Made by a program: the position numbers and the translations under genes. Positions 1-11,658 of a stretch of DNA of 64,000 nt are shown piece after piece (the first letter of the stretch is position 1; each line of letters starts with the position of its first letter). Origin of the DNA: Glebionis coronaria (lineage: Eukaryota > Streptophyta > Magnoliopsida > Asterales > Asteraceae); contig CM046874.1 in assembly GCA_025667525.1 (NCBI GenBank), positions 661,930,963 through 661,994,962 of the forward strand, written 5' to 3'. The notes beneath the pieces were generated by a model. That model was not told the origin of the DNA. It saw only the letters and a list, made by a program, of their open reading frames with translations, and made no database searches.

Positions 1-957
1 AAGTTTTCATATTGATACAGTACGAGTGACAAAGAATAACGAAATACATATAGTAATTCGATACAAAGATTTTTCTTAAATCAAATATATCTAGACCAAC
101 GTTTAGCAAAGTTAGAAAGTAGCAAGCACGGCTTCTTGATGAACAAAACTTACATATCTCGCTGAGTAGAAGGATGCGTTAGAGAGACTTACATCAGAGT
201 TCTAATTTTAGCTAGGCTCATTGTGCTTGTTTCTTGTATTCACTTTTTGCTCGTTAAGGTGAGTTCATAGCCTCGGTTTTACCTATTTAATTATTTTATT
301 AAACCCGCGAGGGGGATACATGCTACTTTTTACGAATGGACGCAAGTGCTTGAACTGTATGCTTATTTTATCCCTTTTAGTCATGAACCGTTAATTACTT
401 GGACCGACTGTACTGGTCGAGTAAACATGAATGCTGTGAATAGATCTATTGGTATTGACCTCTCCGTCCGGGTTTAATGGAAAACTGACTAGACGCACTG
501 TATTTGAAACTTGAACGGAATAACAGATGTTAATGTTCGGTTTCATGAGCTAAATGAGATAATATGCTATCTGACTTTGGAAACTGAACTCTTTAAATCT
601 TGTGGTCCACTGCTTTTACTTGCAAACCTATGAATTCACTCAACCGTTGTGTTGACGTTTTTAGCATGTATTTCTCAGGTACTCAGGTTTAAGAGCAGCT
701 GGAGCATGGAGTCGCACTGAATATTTTAAAGGCAATAAAATACTGATTACCATTCGATAAACCTTTTTGAAACTGTTTATTATTACATTATTTTTGGGGC
801 CTGTTTCTGTTTTGTAAACTTTGATGTTTTATTAGTCGAATGGATTAAACAGTTAAAACGCCTATTTTTGAGTTGTTTTCTGTAACTTGTGTGTTGTGCT
901 ATGAAGTAATACTCCCAATGACCCTTCCGTTGCTATCCGATTTTTGGGAGTGTTACA
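1..957 (+). mobile_element. 3' part of a Tekay-like Ty3 LTR
   Basis: This stretch aligns by eye with the 3' half of the TE1 LTR at 6180-7071. Shared blocks include the sequence AAACCCGCGAGGGGGA and the preceding GGTGAGT-TATAGCCTCG block. It ends at 957 with the canonical GTGTTACA. The next bases hold no tRNA-complementary primer site, so this is a 3' LTR or a solo LTR rather than a 5' LTR. Its 5' part lies outside the window. Confidence 0.8.
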
Positions 958-1414
958 CTATATCTCGTCTTTCTCTCTCTAGTTCTTCATCTATATCTCT
1001 CTCTTGTAATCATTCCAAGGTTAGTATAATCCAAGGATTACGTAGATCTACAATTAGTATCAAGATCCATGAGATGATTGCTTTGTTTTTGTGTTTGTTA
1101 TATTGATTTGGTGTGTTTTGATCTAAAAACCCCCGCGCCCATTTTTTTGTGTTTTTTATGGTTTAATCTTTCCCAATATCATCTACACAGTTGTGATAAT
1201 GATTTGGGATATTTATTTTGGTTAAAAACACAAAATTTTGGTGCGTTTGGCTCGATTTTGGGTAAGAAGTACGTTTTAACATTTTACGAGAATATATGTT
1301 TTTTCCGAGATGTTGGCAAATCTCGCAATAATCATACTATTCCCAGATTCTCTTTTTCCGAGATCATACCAAGTTTTCGCAATATTCGCTTATTCCAAGA
1401 TTTGAGTAGTTTTT
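958..1414. other. Unassigned AT-rich spacer
   Basis: No gene recognised. A TCTCTCTC-rich stretch is followed by AT-rich sequence. The last 100 bases carry degenerate versions of the 76-bp repeat that follows (TTCCGAGATC-like words). Confidence 0.5.
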
Positions 1415-1800
1415 CCGAGATCCTCATAATATTCTGAAATCTTGGAAATTTCGCAAAAAAGTGGTCATATTCTGAAATCTTTAATACATTCCGAGATCCT
1501 CATAATATTCCGAAATCTTGGAAATCTCGCAAAAAAGTGACCATATTCCGAAATATTTCATACATTCCGAGATCCTCATAATATTCTAAAATATTGGAAA
1601 TTTCGCAAAAAAGTTGCCATATTTCGAAATCTTTCATACATTCTGAGATCCTCATAATATTCCAAAATCTTGGAAATCTCGCAAAAAAGTAGCCATATTC
1701 TGAAATCTTCCATACATCCCGAGATCCTCATAATATTCTGAAATCTTATAAATTTCGCAAAAAGTGCCCATATTCCGAAATCTTTGATACATTCCGAAAT
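1415..1800. repeat. 76-bp tandem array, about five copies
   Basis: The word CCGAGATCCTCATAAT begins at 1415, 1491, 1567, 1643 (one mismatch) and 1719, an exact 76-bp period. Each unit also holds GAAATCTTGGAAAT and TCGCAAAAAAGT. The array decays at both ends. It lies just upstream of a copia gag fragment, but it is not clear that the two belong to the same element. Confidence 0.9.
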
Positions 1801-2003
1801 TGTATATATTTAGAGATTTTATACATTGCGAAATCTTTACAAATATTATGATATTTTCAAAAATGAGATTTTAAAATTCCTTATGGGATTTAATCAACGT
1901 TTCTTCACTAATCAAGGAATCAAGAACGTTTACGGTTTATTCGATGGTTTGTAAATCCCGCGAATTTATTTCTCGATTTCTCCACGAATTGTAAAACCCC
2001 GTA

Positions 2004-3066
2004 TTGCCCTTTCAACAACAAACACTATTACTTTTTTTCATTGCTCGATCGAGCTTTTTAGACAACTTGAATGTCATCTCGACGAGCTTTTTAAACTCAA
2101 AGTCGGACCACCGTTTTGTGTCACTCTTTGGTCAAGATTCTCCTTTCTTCACCGAGGATATGATGGCAAACTTGAATATACTAGAACAAAAACTTGACAA
2201 AGAAGGCTTTAATCAGTTTGAATCCGCATATGCACTTCAAGTTCTAGTGAAATAATTTTCGACTTTCTTCCAATTCAATGTTGCTAAGAAATAAAATTCA
2301 GTGATCCGCCACACATTCCTTGAAGACACTCATACCGAGATTCATGACTTCCGTTGTAACTTGTTCAAATACATGGAATTTCTTACTCATTTGATTCACG
2401 AAAGATCACGACTTCAACTACCATATGATAGTGGAGTGCAAGAATCTACAATGAAGATTGAAGAGAAGAATGGTCAAATGGTTGACAATTTGGAGACTAA
2501 AGATTGCAAGAGCATGGAATCAAGAGGAAAGCATGATACCAATAGCACGTCATGGAATGTTATAGTTATCTCTTATGATGACACCATACGCATATATGAC
2601 GAAGAGCCTACAAATACGGTACACCGAAATGTGGTGTATGATGTATATGCCGATGACGCATGTTGAGCATTCTGAACCTAATTATGACCAATATGGGATG
2701 GAAAAGGGTGATACTTATACCACTTCCGATTCATCCGTTGTGGGTCATAATGGTGGAGAAATTATTCAGAATGCTATAGTAAATCAAGATAAATGCTTTA
2801 TGACTGCTTTGTTAACGGATTCTAATTCCAAGATTAAAGAGCTTGAAACGATCATAGTTCAACAATTAAAAGATATTGAGGATGCCAAACTAGAAACTTC
2901 TAAGAAAACGTACAAATTTGAAACATATTTTGAAAAACTTGAAAAGTCAAACGTTGTTCTTGAACGAAAATTGCATCAAAAAGTTCTAGATTCTAAATAA
3001 AAAGGATAGTCTTTTGAAACAAATTAAGTTGCTAGAATCTAAGTTGGCATCCCAAGATAAATTTCT
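2004..3066 (+). pseudogene. Ty1/copia gag fragment, broken
   Basis: From about 2160 the translation reads as the gag middle region common in Asteraceae copia elements: a segment with KEGFNQFESAYALQVLVK, then YDEEPTN, then a Lys/Glu-rich coiled coil (SKIKELETIIVQQLKDIE) up to about 3066. Gag packages the element's RNA in cytoplasmic particles. The frame has stops at 2253-2255 and about 2290, a shift near 2665 and a stop at 2998-3000. No zinc knuckle, pol or LTR is attached. It ends where the CACTA element begins, so the rest was lost or displaced. The family assignment rests on recall of related proteins. Confidence 0.65.
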
Positions 3067-3099
3067 TAACACCAGTACGAAATATGATATAAGTCACAC

Positions 3100-4418
3100 T
3101 TCAAATGCGTGACTATATGCCTTTCGCCGCACACGTTTTTTGGGGCGTTTGTCACTAAAAGTCTCACCACCATAGGGTTCCTATGGGGTCGCTGTGAATT
3201 GGTGGCCTTTTTTGCAAAAACGAGTGACCAGAAGCCAGTTTTATGTGACAAATTTGGCAGAAATTTTGTTGGATTAATCAGTATGTGTGACCGTAAATAC
3301 TTTATAATCACAGAAATTCTTTTTAAGAGTAACTATTGTTTGTACTTTTGTCACATAAATAGATGATATATGTGACATGTTAAATGAGTTATTCAAGTAA
3401 ATGTGTATTTTATGTGACTATTCCATGTCTTTTGACCACACAAGTATATAAAAATGTGGCGTTTCAGATGATTTAGTCACCTACGTTATATCTTTCTTTT
3501 GGATTTTGTCACAAAGAATTTAATCAAAAGTGGCTAAAAGTGCTAATAAAAGTCACCATATGGTTGTTAAAATCAAGTGAATGTTTGTTTTATGTGACTA
3601 TTGTTATCCAACAACCACATGAAGTTTATGATTTTGTGACGTTGTGTAATTTTTAGTCACAGAAAAGTGGCTTAAAGTTTCTTATATGTTGGTGAAAGTC
3701 AAATAAATGTGTATTTTGTGTGACTATTTTTATCCAATAGCCACATGAAGTTTAATGTTATGTGACGTTTTTTATGTTTAGTCACATATAGCGTGTATTT
3801 TGGGGGGGATTTTGTCACCTACAATGAATCTTAAAAGTCGCTAATAGTGTTAAATTGTGTGGCCATATGCTTGTCTAGTTCAATCAAAAGTGTGTTTTGT
3901 ATGACTATTGATATCCAATAGCCACATAAAGTTTATGATCATTTGACGTTTTGTAATGTTTAGTCACATATACCATTGGCTTTAGGTTTAGTTAGTCACA
4001 TACAATGAATCATAAAGTAGATAATAGTGTTAATAAGTGTGACAGTATTCTTGTTTAGTTCAATCAAATATGTAGTTTGTGTGACCATTGTTATCCAACA
4101 ACCATATAAAGTTTATGATTATGTGACGTTTTGTAATGTTTAGTCACATTTAGCAATGGCTTTGGATTTTGTTAGTCACATACAATGAATCATAAAGTGG
4201 GTAATAATGTTAATAAGTGTGACAACATGCTTGTCTAGTTCATTCAAATATGTTTTTTGTGTGACTATTGTTATCCAACAACCAGAAGAAGTTTATTATT
4301 TTGTGACTTTTTGTAATGTCTAGTCACATATACCATTCAGTTTAGGTTTAGTTAGTCACATACAATGAATCATAAAGTGGCTATAAAGTGGCTAATAGTG
4401 TTAATAAGTGTGACAACA
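3100..4418. repeat. CACTA subterminal repeats (proximal block)
   Basis: The word TATCCAA(C/T)A recurs near 3604, 3730, 3911, 4091 and 4271, spaced about 126, 181, 180 and 180 bp. Each unit carries GTGTGACYATTG, TGTGACGTTTTGTAATG and TTTAGTCACAT, so the GTGAC core occurs in both orientations. In En/Spm elements such subterminal words bind the TNP1/TnpA-type protein. Here that role is inferred from position and layout only. Confidence 0.8.
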
Positions 4419-7071
4419 TGTAAAACCCGTAAAAATAAGGTCATAATTTAATTCTACTTTCAATTATTTTGAAGTATTTTATAACTTTAAATATTATTAT
4501 GTTTAACGGTTTACGTTGAAACCGATATTAAATATTATATTTTAATATTTTGACGAGTAACGAGGACTACTAGTGATCGCGATATCGACGGATGCCAAAA
4601 ATTTTATATTTTATTATTGATCGTTTCGATATTTAATACTTTCGACGATATCGTTTTAATTACGTATCGAGTCGTTATATTATTATTTTTAGTGTGCGTT
4701 TAAACTTAAAAAAAAAAATATTTTTACGAAACCCGAGTCCCGGAAACATTTGTAAAATTTACTAATAGTCATTTCCCACTTTTTAGCTAATTATTTTTAT
4801 TTTGGACCAAAACTATCACAAATTGGCAAAAACTACCCTAACCCCACACTATATATAATTTCTCCACTAGCATTTTTCATTAATAAAATTAATTTAACCA
4901 AAAACTTCTTCCACCCTCCCCTTTTTCCCTTCTTGGCCAAACACCCCAACAAGCAAAAACCATCCAAATTTGTTGATTTTAAACTTGAATCTACAAAAAC
5001 TAAAACAAGTCCCATCCTCCATTTTCAAAGGGCTACATTTTGGTACAAATTTTAGCTACATGCATCATACTTTTTAATTTTATGAATTTTGATCATTTAT
5101 ATAGTTGTATGATCATCTTATCATATTGACTTTATATTGTATCCATGGACTTTTTAGTTTTTGTGGTTGAAAGAATTAAAAATTTTGTAAAAATGATCAT
5201 GCATGTGTTAGTAGTAATCATCAAATGATGTTTATGCTAGTTTTTCACTAAAAACTTATTTTTTAATTTTTGGGTTTTTGATTTTTATGATGATACAAGT
5301 GTTAGGATTAATATATGATGATATTAAGGGTGTAGGATGATGAGGAAAATTGTTAGAATTGATCAAAAACATGATTTTGTGGGAGATTTTGAAAGGTGAT
5401 TTTGGGCAGTAGGTTAGAGGCTGTTTTCGGGGGTCTTACTGTATGATAATCGCTTAACTAATTGGATAGGGTTGTAGAGAATTTCGTTAGCTTCGATTTC
5501 ATATAAAGTAGGCCTTCCAACTCCAAACGAGGTGGAAGATACAGTAGTTTGATTTTCGTGTACCGGGAGACGAGTGTCGACACAATCCGAAAATTGTTGT
5601 CGATATTTGGATCGAATCTCGAGGACTATAAAATAAGTTTCAAAATGATTCAAGGGCTGTTCTCAGGCTCCAAGTTTAGTATTTTGAGTCTATTTTTAGA
5701 ATCAAGTGGCGTTTTACAAATGGAGTTGTTTAGAATGGTCAAAATGGTTTCGTAAGTCAAGGTCGCTAAACTGTCCGGATTTTGTGATTCAAAGATGAGT
5801 CGGGCAGGGAACTTTAGAAGTAAAATCTTTTAATGGGCTCTTGGGAGGACTTTCTACATATAGTAAGTGAGTTCTCTGAGTAGTATCATAAAAAGTTGAT
5901 ATGTTTAAGTATGGGAAAACGGCTTGGACATTCGGTATGTTCCGGCAGATTTTTATTAAAGACATAGAATAATAAAATTAATATATAGGAGAGTGTAATA
6001 GTATCACTTGTATCGTTTTCTCTCGAGTTTGTCGTGATTATATGAGTCGAGTTTTATATTCTTATGTATGGCTTATTTCTCGAGTCTATTATTAATGAAC
6101 GCACCTCATTTGATAGGTTGCGGTTCTCGTGTTTGAAAGGCATCATCTATCGTCGGCGATCGTCTCATTACCACTATCGACTAAGGTGAGTCTATAGCCT
6201 CGCTTTATACTAGTTATTAAATGATTTTAAACCCGCGAGGGGGAATACATGTTTTATAAACTTGGAACACAAGATTTTTATGGTATGTTTTGTCCCTCTA
6301 TGAATGGACCCGTGGTTGCCTTTAAATTGCATTAAGTGATTGCCTTTGTTAAAACCTCAATTATGGACCGTTAATTAACCTATGATGGGTTAACCGCTAG
6401 TACAATTAATAGATCTATGGGGGAAGCCGCCCCGGTTCAGTTTTTGTGGACTTGTCATAGAAGCTTAGGCCCGACCTCCACACTGTTTGAGCATATTGTA
6501 TTGAGAAGTCAGGTATACGGCAATGTACCAATAATCTGGAGGTAACCGACAATTAATAAATCTCTCGTCTTATTAGACTGATATGGGAGTGTCTAAGGGC
6601 TCGGTTCCATGAGCTTATTGCAATTTATGCTATATACAATTATCATTGTTGATGCAAATTATTATTTGATGCTTATAAGCATGCCACAAACTTATAATCT
6701 TTGCTTGTGTTCAAATTGATTACATAAACCTATAGATTCACTCGGCATTTTTGCTGATTGTTTTACTCACATGTATTTCAGGTAATCAAGAAGTGGAAGC
6801 TTGGAGGTCACGGGGAATGAAGTTGTGCACTACTTTTATTGTTCAAACTCTTTGATTTATTTATCGTTCCATTTTTAAAACAAACCAATATGTTGTTTTA
6901 ACTTATCTTTTAGTAACGATTACTTGGGACTACGCTACTCTGACAAATGTTTTAGGAACGATAAATCTAAAACGTCTCTTTTCGAGTCGTTCTTTATAAA
7001 TTATGTGTTGTTGTATCATTGTTTAGCACCCAAAGATGTATTCCGCTGCGTGTAAATTTGGGGGTGTTAAA
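4419..7071 (+). repeat. TE1 5' LTR
   Basis: 2653 bp, begins TGTAAAACCC and ends GTGTTAAA. A full hand comparison with the 3' copy gives about 30 substitutions and one 1-bp indel (about 1.1%). Confidence 0.92.
4850..4858 (+). promoter_or_regulatory. Possible TATA box in TE1 5' LTR
   Basis: TATATATAA lies about 430 bp into the LTR after a long AT-rich run and before a C-rich stretch. It is a plausible start of U3-driven transcription, with only positional support. The same site is present in the 3' LTR at 12090-12098. Confidence 0.4.
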
Positions 7072-7074
7072 GAT

Positions 7075-7087
7075 TGGTACCAGAGCC
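7075..7087 (+). other. TE1 primer-binding site
   Basis: TGGTACCAGAGCC starts 3 bp after the LTR. It matches the usual initiator-Met tRNA primer site TGGTATCAGAGC with one difference, and marks the start of minus-strand DNA synthesis. Confidence 0.8.
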
Positions 7088-10000
7088 ATGAGTTATAGAG
7101 AACTAGGTCCTTTTTTCTAAAAACCTAAACTATAACTGTCGGTTTTATTTTTCAAAGAGTCGGTGCACATAACTTCGCGTGACTTCAGGTTTAAGCTACT
7201 TCTGGGATTACAACTTTAGTATACGTTATTACGTATCCTTTTATTGCCAAGTATTTATAAATAAATATTATGATCCCTTTATTGATATATATTTATATCT
7301 AGGATCCCTTTTTTGATATATATATTTATGTCGTTAAACTTTTCGATAAAAGTTTATCATTTATTAATGATTAACTTAAATAAATACAATGAATTTTTAA
7401 GATCTTTCTGTATTTATTTTTGAAGTATTTAAATTGCTTTTATTGCAAAATTTTATATTATGACCTTACATACCTTCATCTGCGCGCGTTACTTCCATTG
7501 TTTAACCCTCTGTGATATCTATATAGATATTCAAATCGTCTTTCGGCTATTTGTGCTTGGACGTCTTTTAACGTAATCTCTAGACCATTGTATAGCTCAA
7601 TGTGTCCTTGAAATAGACTAACCGCTATCGTGTGAGTCATACATTTTGAAACATTTCTTAAAATAGTGTTGAATAATACCATGGTTTTTCATAATATTTT
7701 GTTGATTTTTATTATCGTTTTACACGACATGCGAAGATTTAACTTATTGACATTTATATGTATCGACTCCGAAGTGTATTGTTCGCTTATACCTCGGTAA
7801 CATCATCGTCATTTTATAAATCATCGTCTAGATTATGGCGCTAGATTGGGATACGATTTTACTTCTATAAAATTGTATCATTTGTTTTTCATTAACCTTT
7901 TTGCTCCCGGAACGCAACTCGTTAATGTTCCATTCTTTTCTTGTTATGTTTTGTGTTTTTGGACAATCGTGGCACCAAGGAGATTTGCCTACATTGCACC
8001 TTGAAACTTAAATTATGAACGTCAATTATCGTTTTGCTTCCTAAATTTTGTGTTGAATACCTTGAAGCATCTTCTGTCATTCATTATGCTATATTTTATT
8101 TGATGCTCATTACGAGATTCGTTGTTATAAAATCCACAAGACATGTGTGTATATATGTATATATTTTGAGCCGTTAAGAAGTGTCGAAAAATACACTTTA
8201 TGCAGAAACTGTAGGGGCAGTATAAACAGGTCAAAACTTAAAAGTAAAACCTGCGTTTTTAAAATAAAATAGTCAAACCTGCACAGAACTTGCAGGGGTA
8301 TTTTGGTCATTTTACATTGGTTTTCAGGTCTCGGGTAAAACTAGAAAGTCGTTTGAAACGTCGTTTTGCATCAAAATGCTTTAGACTCCGAGTCTTGGAG
8401 ATGTCGTTTATCAGGTCAATTAATCGGCTCATATTTAAAAGTCAAATCTGATAGAAAAATTCAGAACATGGGTTTTAAAAGTTTCTAAGCAGTTTTGATT
8501 TCATTTGAGATTTTAAATTTTTTTTTAACAAATATTATTTTACAACTAACGAATACTAGTTGCATGTGAAAATGTTTAAAAATAGAAACAGTACAGGATT
8601 AGCAATTACCGGAATAATGGGGTAATTTGAAAACGAATAATATACTTTCTTAAAAGCATGTTGTGTCGAGTATCTTACAAAGAATACACATGTGGATTGT
8701 TTTATTCTTTTCATATATATGACTCATTTGTCATTCGATGTTATTTTATTTTCGTTTTCTTCTAACCTTCAACTGATTTGGGTTGAGTTTTGAAGTTTTA
8801 ACTTCACATTCTTCATCGATATTCTCATCACGTGTCTCATGGCGTTTTCGTCTAAACCTTATAACCTTTTGAAACCTTAACAACTTGTAACCATTTCATT
8901 GGTTGTTTTATGAGCTACTATTTGCCACTTTTTGCAAACCTTTGGCTACTTTATACGTTGTCATACTATCACCTTATTAATAAATCTGATATTGTTTTAC
9001 GATTATTTTCACCAATTATTTTTACTTTGGTCTTATAAAATACTTTTCGTAAGATTAAAAGTTGCTTATTAAGTATCTCACAAATTACTTGTATCCTATA
9101 AATTTATAAACTATTTTTAAATTCCATTTTACAAACGGCCTTGTTTATATATAAACATAAGAAACGTAATACTTTTCGACGAAACTGAGCACTGCATTGC
9201 TATTCCTAAATTTTACATGGCCTGATCACCTATGTCTAATTTAGAAGGAGCCATGCTAGGCTGAATAGTAATCACCTTAAAAATCTTGATAATAATCAAC
9301 TTTTTACTTGTATTTATGATAAAGATAAATAAAATGAAATAAAGTGAAAAGTAGTTTTAAAAACCTTTATATTTCATGCAAGTAGCGCAATTTCTATGCA
9401 TCCGCATATGTTTTCTTACCTTTTCTTGAACGAATTACGCGCTTACGGATACGTTTTTACTCGACAATCGTTTTTCCACTTGTTACTTCATTTTGTCTTA
9501 TAACTAATTTCTTTTGACCGTTCGTCTAATTATTGACTGTTGATAAATGACTTGAAAGTCTCAATGTTTTATCCTTCCTTTTTGTCCAATCTTCTTTATA
9601 TACGACTGGGTAGATCTTTGGAATGTCTCCGCACGTGAATAATGAATTATCACTAGAGTGGTTTACGTATATCCGGGATGACGTCCGTCACTCTCGTTTG
9701 TCTCGAAATCCACTCTTGTGAACCGTGCTTTGACTTCTCTCTTTAAACACTAACATCGTTCATTTGATTTGTTTTAATTACAAGTGATTATTAGGAATTT
9801 TATTTATTAAAATTTTTGTATGGATCTTCTTTCCGATCATGTATCGACCACCGCTAAGTTAACGAGCTGATATTGGTGAACCATCAACCGCACTAACAAA
9901 ATTGACAACTTGTTTAATCTATTATTTCTTATCGTCATACCATCAACGCCTTTATTTTATTATTCTCTTTAAGAATTCATACGACATTTGCTTCGTCCCC

Positions 10001-11479
10001 TTTTGTACCATTGATTTCTTACTAATTGTTGACTATTATTTCCATTCGTATTCGTTTGTTATCTTGTCACATTTCGAAACCCGAATGTAACCCGTATTTA
10101 TTTTGGAATGATAAACACCTTTATGTATTCCTACAAAGTATTATAAATTTTTTTATGTAACTTGTCTACATTTTCAAATGATTTTCAATTATCGAAATAA
10201 CCATCACAAGTAAAAGGTCAAATTTATACACCATATTTTGTATAACTAAAACTAATGTTTAAAACAAAATTATGTTCTACCTTTTGAACTAATTGACTTA
10301 TCATACTTTACTTTTAATGTAATGAAATTGCCAGTTTAATTTATATTCCTAATAGTGATTTAATTTGTAAATTATATTCTCTAATTGTAACCATCAGTAT
10401 GAGTTTAATTAATAAATTTACGTCATTCTTTCAAAGTTTCTTAAGACGACCAAATAAATTTTGAAACTATTTTACTTCTATTTTTGATGTATCATCTTTA
10501 TCAAGAAAGTACCTCAACTGAGTTTTAAGGTAATACCAAATCCGGGACGGATAATTGTGACAAATGTTATTTTAATTATAATGTATAATTTATTCTTCGC
10601 TCTCATTTTTCTAGTATTGTGATTTATTATGTTTTACGGTTACGTGAGTCGAGATCCCTCGTCGATCGTCAACCTTAAATCATTTTACCACATCTTGTTC
10701 GTTTATGCGTTTATTGAAGTCATTTTTATCTCGTTCTGTTCCTCGTATTGAAGATTACTATTTTATTCTGAGTTTAAAATGAATCTCGGGAAGCAGTGTA
10801 TAAGAAGAAACGATAAGTGTCACCAGGATTTATGCGTGTACTTGTGGAATGATTGAGGACCGAATCTCTTAATGAATGGAGTTAATAAATTTGTTACAAC
10901 CTCGAGGAGCATGTTGAAGCCGACACCGCAAGTGGAAAGACTCTTGTGATCAAGTGGTTATTATCAAGGGTTCGTTCAAGGTTTTCTCGATGATTAACGA
11001 TGGAAATCTATACTTGATGTTATTATTCGACCTTCTATTTTTATGTACTTATGTGGTATGTGATCTAGTCAAATGATCGTAAGTTGTGAGAACTTAAGAC
11101 GGCATCATCCGATGACGTCCGATCATGTAGAACATATATTATGTAATATCTTTGTGACTTTCAACGACAATGTTTATTGAGACTTTAATGCGTGTTGGCG
11201 AAAGTGAGATGATGTATTTGTATTATCTTTTGAGTAGGGACCCGCGTGTGAGCACCCTTTGATGAAGAAAATGTTTTTCTTGTTAGTTCTTTTGATGTAT
11301 GTCCATGGCTATCCGACCGATGGATATCCTTTAATTTGCAACATTCCTTTTAACTCGACTTACCCGAAAATCCTATCATCTATTCTTGTCGTCGAATGAG
11401 CTTCGTGAATTCATAAAATTTTCAATTGTCGAGCTTGACGGGTGACTGGTGGATAACGATTTATTTATTCCTTTTGGTG
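7088..11479 (+). other. TE1 interior without recognisable coding
   Basis: This 4.4 kb has the length of a Tekay gag-pol gene, but no ORF over about 105 codons and no readable protease, reverse transcriptase or RNase H motif on either strand. It is AT-rich with many stops in all frames. Coding similarity returns only in the last 180 bases before the 3' LTR. Confidence 0.7.
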
Positions 11480-11562
11480 AGATACAACCTGACGACAAGT
11501 TGCGTTTTGTAAAAGAACCAATGGAGATCGTGGATCGAGATTCACGTGGGAACGTGAAGACT
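11480..11562 (+). pseudogene. Integrase tail and chromodomain remnant of TE1
   Basis: Frame starting 11480 reads EIQPDDKLRFVKEPMEIVDR, the linker that precedes the chromodomain in Asteraceae Tekay-type polyproteins. Two bases later, in another frame (11542-11562), comes FTWERED, the end of the same region. The residues normally between them are missing, so a deletion with frameshift removed most of the chromodomain. In intact elements this domain steers integration toward heterochromatin. This is the only coding trace that fixes the lineage of TE1. Confidence 0.75.
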
Positions 11563-11658
11563 TCGTTATAAGGAATGCCGTCATCCTTCCGGGTAGTGAT
11601 CAACTCGTGTATGAGGTGAGTTGAGCGTCGGGACGTCGCTCCCTTAAGGTGGTCAGGA

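Noticed and set aside
4833..5015. Short minus-strand ORF repeated at 12073-12255
   Set aside because: It lies in both TE1 LTRs, across the TATA region; duplicated because the LTR is duplicated.
7075..7087. tRNA-like sequences (also 21666, 38739, 55794) as tRNA genes
   Set aside because: They are 12-18 base primer-binding sites next to LTR ends with no cloverleaf around them.
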